A stretch of 64,000 nt of DNA from Prostheceraeus crozeri (taxonomy: Eukaryota > Platyhelminthes > Polycladida > Euryleptidae). The translations under genes were made by a program, and so were the position numbers. Under the pieces are notes generated by a model. That model was given only the letters and a program-made list of their open reading frames with translations. It had not been told where the DNA came from and did no database searches. Positions 57,490-64,000 of this stretch are shown one piece after another. The stretch lies in NCBI GenBank assembly GCA_907163375.1, contig CAJQUW010015445.1:1-64000 (forward strand), given 5' to 3'. How positions within the stretch are numbered: the stretch's first letter is position 1; each line of letters starts with the position of its first letter.

Positions 57490-57663
57490 CTAGTCCGACA
57501 CTCAGTTGAGCACCTGAAATAGTCCGGTGCTCACTTGAGTGTTTAACCTCTCTAGGACTTCCGGACTAGTACGGACTATTGAGTCCGGGACTCAAATGAA
57601 GGTAAAACACTCAAGTGAGCACCGGACTATTACGGAGGCTCAAGTGAGCATCGGACTATTATT
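57490..57663. repeat. Iterated inverted repeat AGTCCGGTGCTCACTTGAGTG
   Basis: A 27-bp perfect inverted repeat (57518-57544 against 57605-57631) built on AGTCCGGTGCTCACTTGAG. Partial copies flank it on both sides (near 57491-57513 and 57637-57662), and further GTCCG words lie in the loop. It sits between the ATPase start (57446) and the zinc-finger stop (57640). It could be a regulatory or replication-related site, or a small inserted foldback. Confidence 0.75.
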
Positions 57664-58029
57664 CACACAAATTGCTGCATGGCGTGAGAAGTTTCTCTCC
57701 AACAGAACTTTATTGCACTTATTACATCTCACTTGTGTTTTTAAACATTCTTTACATCGGTATTTACTATCATAAAATTCTGTTTTGAGCTTAACTATTT
57801 GACAATTAGTGCATTTTCGTGTACTAATAGCACATGAATTAGAATGATTCAAGAAACCTTGACTAGTAAAAAACTTATTACAATTCGAACATTGTCTATC
57901 TTTTACTTTTGGTTGTGGTAGTGATTGGCATGTTTTTTGGTGCCGCATAAAGTTCTTAGATGTTACACTTTTTCCACAATCACTACATGTTCTCATATGT
58001 TTATTTAATGATGAATTGTTGGATAACAT
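57640..58029 (-). CDS. Small multi-zinc-finger protein
   Basis: 129 residues from ATG 58029. It holds C2HC-type fingers with regular spacing: CSDCGKSVTSKNFMRHQKTC, CSNCNKFFTSQGFLNHSNSC and CNKCNKVLLERNFSRHAAIC, with a CTNC ... CKEC pair between the second and third. It is probably a nucleic-acid-binding protein that could act as a transcription factor of the element. It is divergent from the coiled-coil gene, with 18 bases between start codons. Confidence 0.75.
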   Translation of the reverse strand: MLSNNSSLNKHMRTCSDCGKSVTSKNFMRHQKTCQSLPQPKVKDRQCSNCNKFFTSQGFLNHSNSCAISTRKCTNCQIVKLKTEFYDSKYRCKECLKTQVRCNKCNKVLLERNFSRHAAICVNNSPMLT

Positions 58030-58047
58030 ATTTTTAAATAAAAAAAA
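58030..58047. promoter_or_regulatory. 18-bp bidirectional start region
   Basis: The sequence ATTTTTAAATAAAAAAAA lies between the start codon of the minus-strand zinc-finger gene (58027-58029) and that of the plus-strand coiled-coil gene (58048). Both genes therefore have a TTTAAAT/A-run directly before their ATG. Any untranslated leader must be extremely short or lie inside the opposite gene. Confidence 0.6.
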
Positions 58048-58839
58048 ATGATGTTAACAAATGTTGGCGGGTGTGCTTACACACCGAATAATCAAGAATC
58101 AGAAATAGAACTAGACAACTATATCATGAAAACTGGAGACATTTTAACAGGTCCGTTACATCTTTCTATTCTTCCACAACAAAGTACTGAGTTAGCAAAT
58201 AAAGAATATGTTGATAAACAGTTCGATAGAATTGTGTCACTGCTGTCTCCTCTAATGAAAGAAACCAAGCTTCTAAAGCAGAATGATGAAAGACTGCAAG
58301 AAAAGCTAACAGACCTAAGTAGCAAACATGGAAATATAGAAGCAGATATAGTAAAACTTCATAAAAAAATAACAGAACATTCAAAACTTGTGATCCTGTT
58401 ATCACTAAATTTAAAGTCTGCTATCGCAAAGAATACAAATCAAAATAAACAACTGAAAGAAGAGTTAGAAAAAGTAAGCGAAAAGAATCGAAAATTATTA
58501 CAACACTTACAACAGCTGCAATCCACATTCCAAAAAAGTGTTGATGAATTAAGTAGCCGCATCACACAACAAGTAAAGCAAATGAACAGAATGATAAATG
58601 AAGTTAAAGGACTTAAACAAAAGATTAGTGACTTGAAGACCCTTAAAACGAATTTCGATAATATTAAAGTTCAATTGGCCGCTCTTAAAACAGAAGTAAA
58701 GAAAAGTGAGAAAAAAATAGAAGTAAATGAAAAAGAAATTAAAGTACATCACACGCTGCTTGACGCAATAGATAAAGTGCAACAGGCAATTAATAAAGTT
58801 ACCGCGAAGTTGTTGTCCATACACAAACGTAAATCTTAA
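58048..58839 (+). CDS. Coiled-coil fibre-like protein
   Basis: 263 residues. Residues 27-57 read MKTGDILTGPLHL ... STELANKEYVDKQ, a pattern known from the repeats of bacteriophage tail-fibre proteins (MTGDL ... A..KEYVD). From about residue 60 to 255 the protein is a nearly continuous coiled coil with heptad-like spacing and basic/acidic alternation, ending HKRKS. No signal peptide. By its neighbours (pVI-like, major capsid) it is a candidate spike or fibre, presumably trimeric; no head domain is present. This role is inference. Confidence 0.65.
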   Translation: MMLTNVGGCAYTPNNQESEIELDNYIMKTGDILTGPLHLSILPQQSTELANKEYVDKQFDRIVSLLSPLMKETKLLKQNDERLQEKLTDLSSKHGNIEADIVKLHKKITEHSKLVILLSLNLKSAIAKNTNQNKQLKEELEKVSEKNRKLLQHLQQLQSTFQKSVDELSSRITQQVKQMNRMINEVKGLKQKISDLKTLKTNFDNIKVQLAALKTEVKKSEKKIEVNEKEIKVHHTLLDAIDKVQQAINKVTAKLLSIHKRKS

Positions 58840-58870
58840 TCAGACCAAAGTCAAATTTAAGCTTAAAAAA

Positions 58871-59338
58871 ATGCCTATAATTTATAAACACAATCTTAAG
58901 CATTTTGCTTCAAATAATAAAATTGCTCATGAACCACGTATGAATCCTGTGTACCATTATGATAGTGTAGAAACTGTTGGAACAAAGTTCCTAGGCACTG
59001 CAGGTGCCGTCCAAACAGAAGGAGCTGGCATCTTTTCTGGTATCGGAAGTATCGTTAACTTGATTAAAAATAATAAAGATTTGATTTCATCTGCTGCTAA
59101 AGGAGCGGCTGCTATAGGTAGTACAGCTAGTGCAATATCGAATGCTGTTAAGTCACAAAACGAATTAAAGCAACTAGAAGCTATTCGCAAACTTAGAAAT
59201 GACGCAAAAGAAATGCAAAAAGACAAAAAGCTCTCAGAGGAAACAAAAAACAAAATTGCTAAATTAGCGAAGATGGAAAGTAAACATGATGAAAAAACAA
59301 TTGAAGAAATGAGAGGAAATGGTCTAGCAAAATTCTAG
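58871..59338 (+). CDS. Small pVI-like virion protein
   Basis: 155 residues from ATG 58871, preceded by AAGCTTAAAAAA. It has an Ala/Gly/Ser-rich amphipathic segment (EGAGIFSGIGSIVNLI, SAAKGAAAIGSTASAIS) at about residues 54-100, then a charged helix, and ends EEMRGNGLAKF. MRGNG matches the adenovirus protease rule (M/I/L)xGx-G. This general shape resembles adenovirus protein VI, which is trimmed by the protease and disrupts membranes. It stands just before the major capsid gene, as expected for such a protein. Confidence 0.6.
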   Translation: MPIIYKHNLKHFASNNKIAHEPRMNPVYHYDSVETVGTKFLGTAGAVQTEGAGIFSGIGSIVNLIKNNKDLISSAAKGAAAIGSTASAISNAVKSQNELKQLEAIRKLRNDAKEMQKDKKLSEETKNKIAKLAKMESKHDEKTIEEMRGNGLAKF

Positions 59339-59368
59339 TAGCAAAATTCTAGTAGAACCTTGTTCAGA

Positions 59369-59378
59369 GGCTTTAGCC
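59369..59378 (+). terminator. Small hairpin after the pVI-like gene
   Basis: GGCTTTAGCC: a 4-bp stem with a 2-base loop (or 3-bp stem with a 4-base loop), 31 bases after the stop at 59338 and 36 before the capsid ATG. It belongs to the same series of GC hairpins as 51659-51684 and 60758-60800. Confidence 0.4.
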
Positions 59379-59414
59379 GAGTATCAAACTGATTTTTTCT
59401 AATAAAAAAATATA

Positions 59415-60749
59415 ATGGCAACTCTGATTGAAAGCAAATTTAGATTAGATGATCCCCCGTTCATTACTTACAATCAAAAAAAGAATGACTATATAAGAAT
59501 TGCTATGAACCCCGGTTCTTCAGGTAGAGTGAATACAGGAGGCGATTTAATTTTTGAAGTTGACAATCAACAAAGTTATTTATATTTACCCGATTCATTT
59601 TTACACTGTGAATATTCTCTCTATTCTGATGCTGATTTTACAACACCATTACCGGCTACGGATAATATTACATTAGAAAACAATTTCTTCCCAAGATTAT
59701 TCACACAAATGCGTTTAGATGTTGCAACGCAAAATATAGAAACCATAAGTGATTCACCTGGCATTATTGATTCAATGCTTCGATTTGTAACAATAGGTGA
59801 AAATACTAAAATGCATGAAATCGAAGGATGGTTTCCTGATAACCATACCGCCATACTTAAAGATGATTTAACTCACACTGGAACAGATGCAGCAGGAATT
59901 GCGAAAGATGTAGAAAACATAGTGAAACAGTTAAACAGTACACAAAATAGCTCATACCAGAAAAGACGCAATTTTAATAATAAAAGTAAACAAACTGTTA
60001 ATTGGTCATTGTCTCCATTATTCGGGTATTTAGATTACAATAAAATATCATGTCACTTGAAATTCAAACTCATAGTTCATCGCACTGTAAATAATGAATC
60101 AATATTTTATGGAAAGGCTGGGAAGAAAGCATACCTAAAAATTGATAGACTTGAATGGTGGATTAAGCACATTACTCCTAGTTTAGAGGTTGAAACAACT
60201 ATTACGAAACGATTAAATACGGGCAAACCAATTCCAGTAAGTTTTATGAAGCGTACCGCGAGCTCTGTCACGTTTACTGAACAAAGATTTAACTGGCATT
60301 TCACAAGGACATCAAATACTCCAAGATATTTTTTGCTCACTTTTCAAAAGAATGAAACGCCTAGTTTTGATAAGAACAATAGTATTTTCCATACTAATTC
60401 AATTCGAAGTTTACAAATTTCATTAAATCAAACACGTTATCCTATTGATCCATTGAGATTTGATAACGCAAATAATCAATTCATGGAAGGATATGACGCT
60501 TATAGAAATTTGTGCCGAGAATTTGGAGTTGAAGCACAATTAAATCCTGTAGATTGGAAGAATTTATATCCTGTTTTCTGTTTTGATTTAAGTGCACAAT
60601 CTGAAGATATTATCAAGACCGGTTGTGATGTGACAATTAATATTGAAAAGGCAAATTCCACAACATCATTGATGGCTTATGGTTTATTGCTAGAAGACAC
60701 CGAATATTCTATTGAAATTATTAATGGAAAGATGGTTAGGATAGGTTAG
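59415..60749 (+). CDS. Major capsid protein (double jelly roll)
   Basis: 444 residues from ATG 59415, preceded by AATAAAAAAATATA. The family pattern is clear: FVITYNQ-like N-terminus (PPFITYNQKKNDYIRI), DLIFEVDNQQSYLYLPDSFL, NITLENNFFPRLFTQMRLDV, TQNIETISDSPGI, then LFGYLDYNKISCHLKFKLIV, DRLEWWIKHITPSLEVE and a C-terminal CREFGVEAQLN, FDLSAQSED, IEKANSTTSLMAYGLLLED. Length and order fit Polinton major capsid proteins, which form pseudo-hexagonal trimers. It is the longest gene of the second plus block and lies between two small virion proteins. Confidence 0.88.
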   Translation: MATLIESKFRLDDPPFITYNQKKNDYIRIAMNPGSSGRVNTGGDLIFEVDNQQSYLYLPDSFLHCEYSLYSDADFTTPLPATDNITLENNFFPRLFTQMRLDVATQNIETISDSPGIIDSMLRFVTIGENTKMHEIEGWFPDNHTAILKDDLTHTGTDAAGIAKDVENIVKQLNSTQNSSYQKRRNFNNKSKQTVNWSLSPLFGYLDYNKISCHLKFKLIVHRTVNNESIFYGKAGKKAYLKIDRLEWWIKHITPSLEVETTITKRLNTGKPIPVSFMKRTASSVTFTEQRFNWHFTRTSNTPRYFLLTFQKNETPSFDKNNSIFHTNSIRSLQISLNQTRYPIDPLRFDNANNQFMEGYDAYRNLCREFGVEAQLNPVDWKNLYPVFCFDLSAQSEDIIKTGCDVTINIEKANSTTSLMAYGLLLEDTEYSIEIINGKMVRIG

Positions 60750-60757
60750 TAACCTGA

Positions 60758-60800
60758 GGACCTTTGGTCCGATCGGCTAAAGCCAGAGGAGCTTCGCTCC
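60758..60800 (+). terminator. Three hairpins after the major capsid gene
   Basis: GGACCTTTGGTCC (60758-60770), GGCTAAAGCC (60775-60784) and GGAGCTTCGCTCC (60788-60800) follow the stop at 60749 within 50 bases. The stems are perfect and the sequences differ, so the structure rather than the sequence seems to be kept. Confidence 0.55.
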
Positions 60801-60843
60801 GTTTGGTTAGAAAAACCCAAGACTATAAATTTTTTATTAAAAA

Positions 60844-61317
60844 ATGGCGCAAGTGAATAATAAAACGGTTGAATTAAAACTACGTAACATCATTGACAAA
60901 AATACCCCTAAAACTATTACAATAAACAAAAGGAAGTATTACATAAGTAAACCAATGATAGAGAATATCAAATTACAAGAAGAAAAGAATGGTGGAATTC
61001 TCCCATTAATTCCGCTAATCATAGGTGGTATAGCAGCAGCAGGAAGTGTTGCAGGTGGGACAGCTGGTATTGTCCAGGCAGTAAATAAAAATAAAGCAGA
61101 GAAGGCAGCATTAGAAGAGCAAAAACGTCATAATAGGGAGTTAGAGAAAGCTGCCAGAGGTGACGGAATAGTAGATAATTTTATTAGTAAATTAAATTTA
61201 GTTGATGAAGGGAAACGAGTTCTTAAAAATGTCCTACACAATATTGATGATTTGATTCAAATAAAAGAAACAAAAGACGGATCTGGCATATATCTAAATC
61301 CTAGTATGGTGCGATAA
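60844..61317 (+). CDS. Small membrane-active virion-type protein
   Basis: 157 residues from ATG 60844, preceded by TTTTTTATTAAAAA. A basic N-terminus (TITINKRKYYISK) precedes a glycine-rich hydrophobic segment (GGILPLIPLIIGGIAAAGS, about 50-70). A charged helix follows, and then the ends RGDGIVDNF and KDGSGIYLNP. Proteins with a GGxLPLIP-like segment and a GxGxYLxP tail occur next to Polinton capsid genes as I recall them, and may be minor core or membrane-active proteins. Function not established. Confidence 0.6.
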   Translation: MAQVNNKTVELKLRNIIDKNTPKTITINKRKYYISKPMIENIKLQEEKNGGILPLIPLIIGGIAAAGSVAGGTAGIVQAVNKNKAEKAALEEQKRHNRELEKAARGDGIVDNFISKLNLVDEGKRVLKNVLHNIDDLIQIKETKDGSGIYLNPSMVR

Positions 61318-61333
61318 GATTTAATCTTTAAAA

Positions 61334-62542
61334 ATGAATTTGAATAACTTAAGAATTTCAAATCTAGATCTAATGGATTATCTCTTAAAAGGTGAGAAGA
61401 ACAAAGTTCCACACCACACCGGAGGTGATCCAACTTCCGGTTGCCAGCGTTACGAAGGTAACGATATACAAAAAGCATTAGAAAACTTTCCTGGCTTTAT
61501 TTGGAGTAAATATTCGAAGGAGAAACATTTACCTGGGCATAATTTTACTGGTCCCGGCACAAGATTAGATTTAAGATTAAACGATGATGACACGCCTAGA
61601 GAAAATAGTAAACCAATAAATAGAGTAGACGCCGCCGCTTATAAACATGATTTAGCTTATCGAAATCATGACCTAAGTTCACGACATGAAGCAGATAAGA
61701 AAATGATACAAGAATTAGATAGTATTCAAAATCCTACATTTAGAGAAAAAATTGAAAGAATGTTTGTTAAGAAAGCTTTACAAGCAAAAATGCTTTTTGG
61801 CCAGGGGATAGATGAAACGACAGCAAAGCTGTCTGAGAGCAACGCTCGAACCTACGCGTCCGAAATTCACAAGGAATACAGAAAGCCGAAATATCTATTG
61901 AAGGTAAAAGTATTTAATAAAGATGATATTTGGAGTGCTGATCTAATAAATATGCCTAATGAAAGAGGGTTTAAGTACGCATTGACCGTTATAGATTTAT
62001 ATACACGATATGCTTGGGTAAAGCCTTTAAAAAACAAAAGTGGTCTGTCAGTTAAATATGCGTTTGAAGAAATCTTTAAAGAAAGTTTTAGAAAGCCAAA
62101 AAAGCTATTCGTTGATAAAGGGTCCGAGTTTTACAATAGAAACGTAAAGCCACTATTTGAAACTGTTTATTCAACTGAAAATGCAGGAAAGGCTGTAGTA
62201 ATAGAGCGCTTTAATAGAACGCTAAAAAGTAAGATCTTTAAGAAATTTACTGAGCAAGGAAATCAGAAATGGTTGAAGATATTACCAGGAGTTGTAGAAG
62301 AGTATAACAATAAGATTCATTCAGGTATTGAAGAAACTCCAAAGAATGCTTCTGACGACCCTGATTTAATACGAAAGAAAATATTCGAAAATAATTATTC
62401 GAATGAGAGTAATCCGAATTTACAGAAACGTAAGCCGAAATTTAAAATTGGGATAGGGTACGAATATTTAAATATAAGAACAAATTTGAAAAGGGCTTCG
62501 TCGGATACTGGACTAAAGAGATATTTGAAGTTTCTAAAATAA
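61334..62542 (+). CDS. Phospholipase A2-like domain plus retrovirus-type integrase in one ORF
   Basis: 402 residues from ATG 61334, preceded by AATCTTTAAAA. Residues 66-113 form a parvovirus-type phospholipase A2 signature: LPGHNFTGPGTRLDL, then NRVDAAAYKHDLAYRNHD with the HD pair. Residues 195-340 are the integrase core: DDIWSADL (D203), ALTVIDLYTRYAWVKPL, LFVDKGSEFYN (D261), VVIERFNRTLK (E291), IHSGIEETP. Between them, residues 154-158 are LFGQG, which fits the adenovirus protease rule. In other Polintons I know of, the two activities are separate genes. An integrase-tail-like region continues in this neighbourhood to about 62639. Confidence 0.85.
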   Translation: MNLNNLRISNLDLMDYLLKGEKNKVPHHTGGDPTSGCQRYEGNDIQKALENFPGFIWSKYSKEKHLPGHNFTGPGTRLDLRLNDDDTPRENSKPINRVDAAAYKHDLAYRNHDLSSRHEADKKMIQELDSIQNPTFREKIERMFVKKALQAKMLFGQGIDETTAKLSESNARTYASEIHKEYRKPKYLLKVKVFNKDDIWSADLINMPNERGFKYALTVIDLYTRYAWVKPLKNKSGLSVKYAFEEIFKESFRKPKKLFVDKGSEFYNRNVKPLFETVYSTENAGKAVVIERFNRTLKSKIFKKFTEQGNQKWLKILPGVVEEYNNKIHSGIEETPKNASDDPDLIRKKIFENNYSNESNPNLQKRKPKFKIGIGYEYLNIRTNLKRASSDTGLKRYLKFLK

Positions 62543-62640
62543 ATCAAACTCTTCCGATTACTTATGAAATTAAAGATTTAGATAATGAGGATATCAAAGG
62601 TAGATTCTATGAAAACGAATTACAGAAAACCGAGCTTTGA

Positions 62641-62682
62641 CCTTTATCGTTTAACCTTTATCGTTTAACCTTTATCGTTTAA
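62641..62682. repeat. Three tandem copies of CCTTTATCGTTTAA
   Basis: Perfect 14-bp units (62641-62682) between the ends of the integrase region and the protease gene. The protease stop codon (62665-62667, minus strand) lies within the repeat. Confidence 0.9.
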
Positions 62683-63120
62683 CTCTAACATTATATCTAG
62701 AAATGGTACTCCTTTTTGTAATTTGTACAAAACGTATAAACATAATTGACCGCAATAGGTAGTGCCTGGTGTTTGAATTTGAAACGTATTATAAATACCA
62801 TTGCCAAGTATTGCTCTTACTTCATTCGTAGGTGGAAGCCCGTATGAGTCAAAATAATAGTTCTGCTGATGATTTTTAACGCCTGCTGACCAATGTACGC
62901 CGTTTTGGTCTGAAGTGTGAAGATTCGTTATGAAATTTACAGTTGGAACTTTGTTCCGGGAACTGAAGGTTCCTGTTGGCTTATTTTTGATCAATTGTAA
63001 TTCGTCTCTCATTAAAACATGAAAGTTCTTTATTCCTAATTGATTAGCAATTTTCTTTAGGTCGAAATTTGTCGTAGTTTGCGTTCCATAATGCTTTAAG
63101 AAGTCATTTATGTTATTCAT
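62665..63120 (-). CDS. Adenovirus-type cysteine protease
   Basis: 151 residues from ATG 63120 (MNNINDFLKHYG); an upstream in-frame Met at 63168 is less likely. The catalytic pattern is that of adenain/Ulp1-like proteases: GVHWSAG (His 76), YYFDSYG (Asp 91), and TTYCGQLCLYVLYKL with the CGxLC cysteine pair near 123-127. In Polintons this enzyme is thought to mature virion proteins. Candidate substrates here carry xGxG sites (58871-59338 and 61334-62542). It converges on the integrase end. Confidence 0.88.
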   Translation of the reverse strand: MNNINDFLKHYGTQTTTNFDLKKIANQLGIKNFHVLMRDELQLIKNKPTGTFSSRNKVPTVNFITNLHTSDQNGVHWSAGVKNHQQNYYFDSYGLPPTNEVRAILGNGIYNTFQIQTPGTTYCGQLCLYVLYKLQKGVPFLDIMLELNDKG

Positions 63121-63363
63121 TTTACATGAGATAAATTCTATTTCAGAAATGACACAAAAGAATTGCACAATCTGTATGACTCAGGCTTTTGTTGCCTCTA
63201 GCGGGGCGGCCTCTAGCGCATTATGCATGACACCATTGTCTGCCGCAAGCAGCAGCGGTTGCCATTAGGAACTGATGCTGCCACGTATTGTCAATTTTCA
63301 TTCTCTCTGTGAGTGTTCTACGTGACTGTGTCTTTCACGATTCATCTGCAAAAGTGTAATATT

Positions 63364-63939
63364 ATGTCTCGACTTACTGAATTCAACAATTTGAGGATGG
63401 ATATTTTAAAAATCATTACAAACGAAGAAGAGAAGAGACGATGTGAAGAAGTTTTCCAAGAGTACAGAAGGAGGAATATTAAGACAAAAGAAGAGGAAGA
63501 TTATTTATACAAAGAATGGAGAATTATAGAAACTTTTGAAGCATCTTTAACTGCATCTTGTGATCTGCCGACGCTACGTGGTTTCTTACAAAGAATTGAA
63601 AACTACGAAAATCATCATGAGAACAGTAGTTTGAAACTAGCTATCTTGAAGGGGCGTGCATTCAAAATTCTACGTGCGGGAAATACATTTAGTGACTATT
63701 TCCAATATTCCCGGAGTTATGTCGCGTTTTTAAGAAGACTTTATAACTTTTATTTACAATATCCGTTCATCGCCGATTCTCATGAATCCGCAACATTCTT
63801 TAAAATCAATTTTCGTATAATTTCATCGCACATCAAAAATGGACGACGCCGAAAAACATTTGAAGAAATAATGCAAACCCCAAGAATGGAAACCCCAAGA
63901 ATGGAAGTCCTAAGAATGGAAAGCCCAATGGAGTTCTGA
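63364..63939 (+). CDS. Unknown protein with short C-terminal repeats
   Basis: 191 residues from ATG 63364 (MSRLTEFNNLRMDI), chosen over an upstream Met at 63313. It is highly charged and helical (NEEEKRRCEEVFQEYRRRN), with a Tyr/Phe/Arg-rich middle (YSRSYVAFLRRLYNFYLQY) and a tail in which PRMETPRMEVLRMESPMEF repeats an RME unit. No signal peptide or known domain. It could be the last gene of the Polinton or the first feature outside it; I cannot tell because no right terminal repeat was found. Confidence 0.5.
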   Translation: MSRLTEFNNLRMDILKIITNEEEKRRCEEVFQEYRRRNIKTKEEEDYLYKEWRIIETFEASLTASCDLPTLRGFLQRIENYENHHENSSLKLAILKGRAFKILRAGNTFSDYFQYSRSYVAFLRRLYNFYLQYPFIADSHESATFFKINFRIISSHIKNGRRRKTFEEIMQTPRMETPRMEVLRMESPMEF

Positions 63940-64000
63940 TAGTCTCAAATGTAACATTCTCACCATCTCTCCTATCGAGGAGACATTTCTTGACATTTTG

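Larger units (their letters stand above)
48341..64000. mobile_element. Polinton/Maverick, mostly open, right end not seen
   Basis: The region holds the Polinton hallmark set: protein-primed family B DNA polymerase, retrovirus-like integrase, adenovirus-type cysteine protease, A32-type packaging ATPase, double-jelly-roll major capsid protein and penton-like minor capsid protein, plus several small proteins. About 15.6 kb is visible, against a usual 15-20 kb for the family. The left boundary near 48341 is an estimate from the onset of A-rich repeats. I found no matching terminal inverted repeat, so the right end may lie beyond the window. Most frames are long and open, so the copy is probably young; about two or three interruptions are visible. 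Confidence 0.9.

Noticed and set aside
63190-63300. GCCTCTAGCG repeat right of the protease as the Polinton terminal repeat
   Set aside because: No matching inverted sequence was found at the left side near 48.3 kb.

Overview
The window is AT-rich, intron-era eukaryotic DNA from an animal, most likely an aquatic invertebrate. This rests on the mix of elements: piggyBac, hAT and PIF/Harbinger transposons, Penelope-like retroelements with GIY-YIG domains, a LINE with a restriction-like endonuclease, and a large Polinton/Maverick with adenovirus-like genes. I cannot name the species. I see no intact host gene; nearly every supported feature is a mobile element or a relic of one.

Layout. 1-3631 is one piggyBac copy whose TTAA target and terminal repeats can be read at its right end. 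4079-4296 and 14621-14839 are two near-identical short elements ending in CACTGTAAAC. 4570-5395 is a Penelope-like 3' fragment. 5406-7986 is a hAT-type element interrupted by a 5'-truncated LINE on the minus strand; two uninterrupted relatives lie at 20868-21715 and 31215-32038, each with a perfect 8-bp target duplication. 9712-13637 is an inverted-repeat element whose left arm has grown into about 137 copies of a 21-bp minisatellite. 16164-19735 is a nearly full-length LINE of the R2/NeSL type, flanked by a 27-bp target duplication. From 19.8 to 48.3 kb the sequence is mostly unannotated and is broken up by a PIF/Harbinger MITE, more hAT MITEs, an apurinic-endonuclease LINE relic, a pseudogene of a multicopy animal gene family (37678-39461), a second Penelope-like relic and a 2.3-kb inverted-repeat element.

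From about 48.34 kb to the right edge lies a Polinton, mostly open and therefore probably young, with about two or three interruptions. Its genes form blocks. A plus-strand block (48602-51629) ends with the penton-like minor capsid protein and a packaging ATPase. A minus-strand block (57446 down to 51704) holds a second, membrane-anchored ATPase and the protein-primed DNA polymerase. Divergent from a zinc-finger gene, a second plus block (58048-62542) holds a coiled-coil fibre-like protein, a pVI-like protein, the major capsid protein, a membrane-active small protein and one ORF carrying both a phospholipase A2 domain and the integrase. The adenovirus-type protease converges on the integrase. 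The genes together describe a virus-like life cycle: replication by the polymerase, integration by the integrase, packaging, capsid assembly and proteolytic maturation.

The most interesting observations are inside the Polinton: two different A32-type ATPases, a phospholipase-integrase ORF with a possible protease site between the domains, an A-rich signature directly in front of nearly every start codon (with an 18-bp shared promoter between two divergent genes), and runs of tiny GC hairpins at gene ends. All functional statements come from motif recognition by eye; no search was run.
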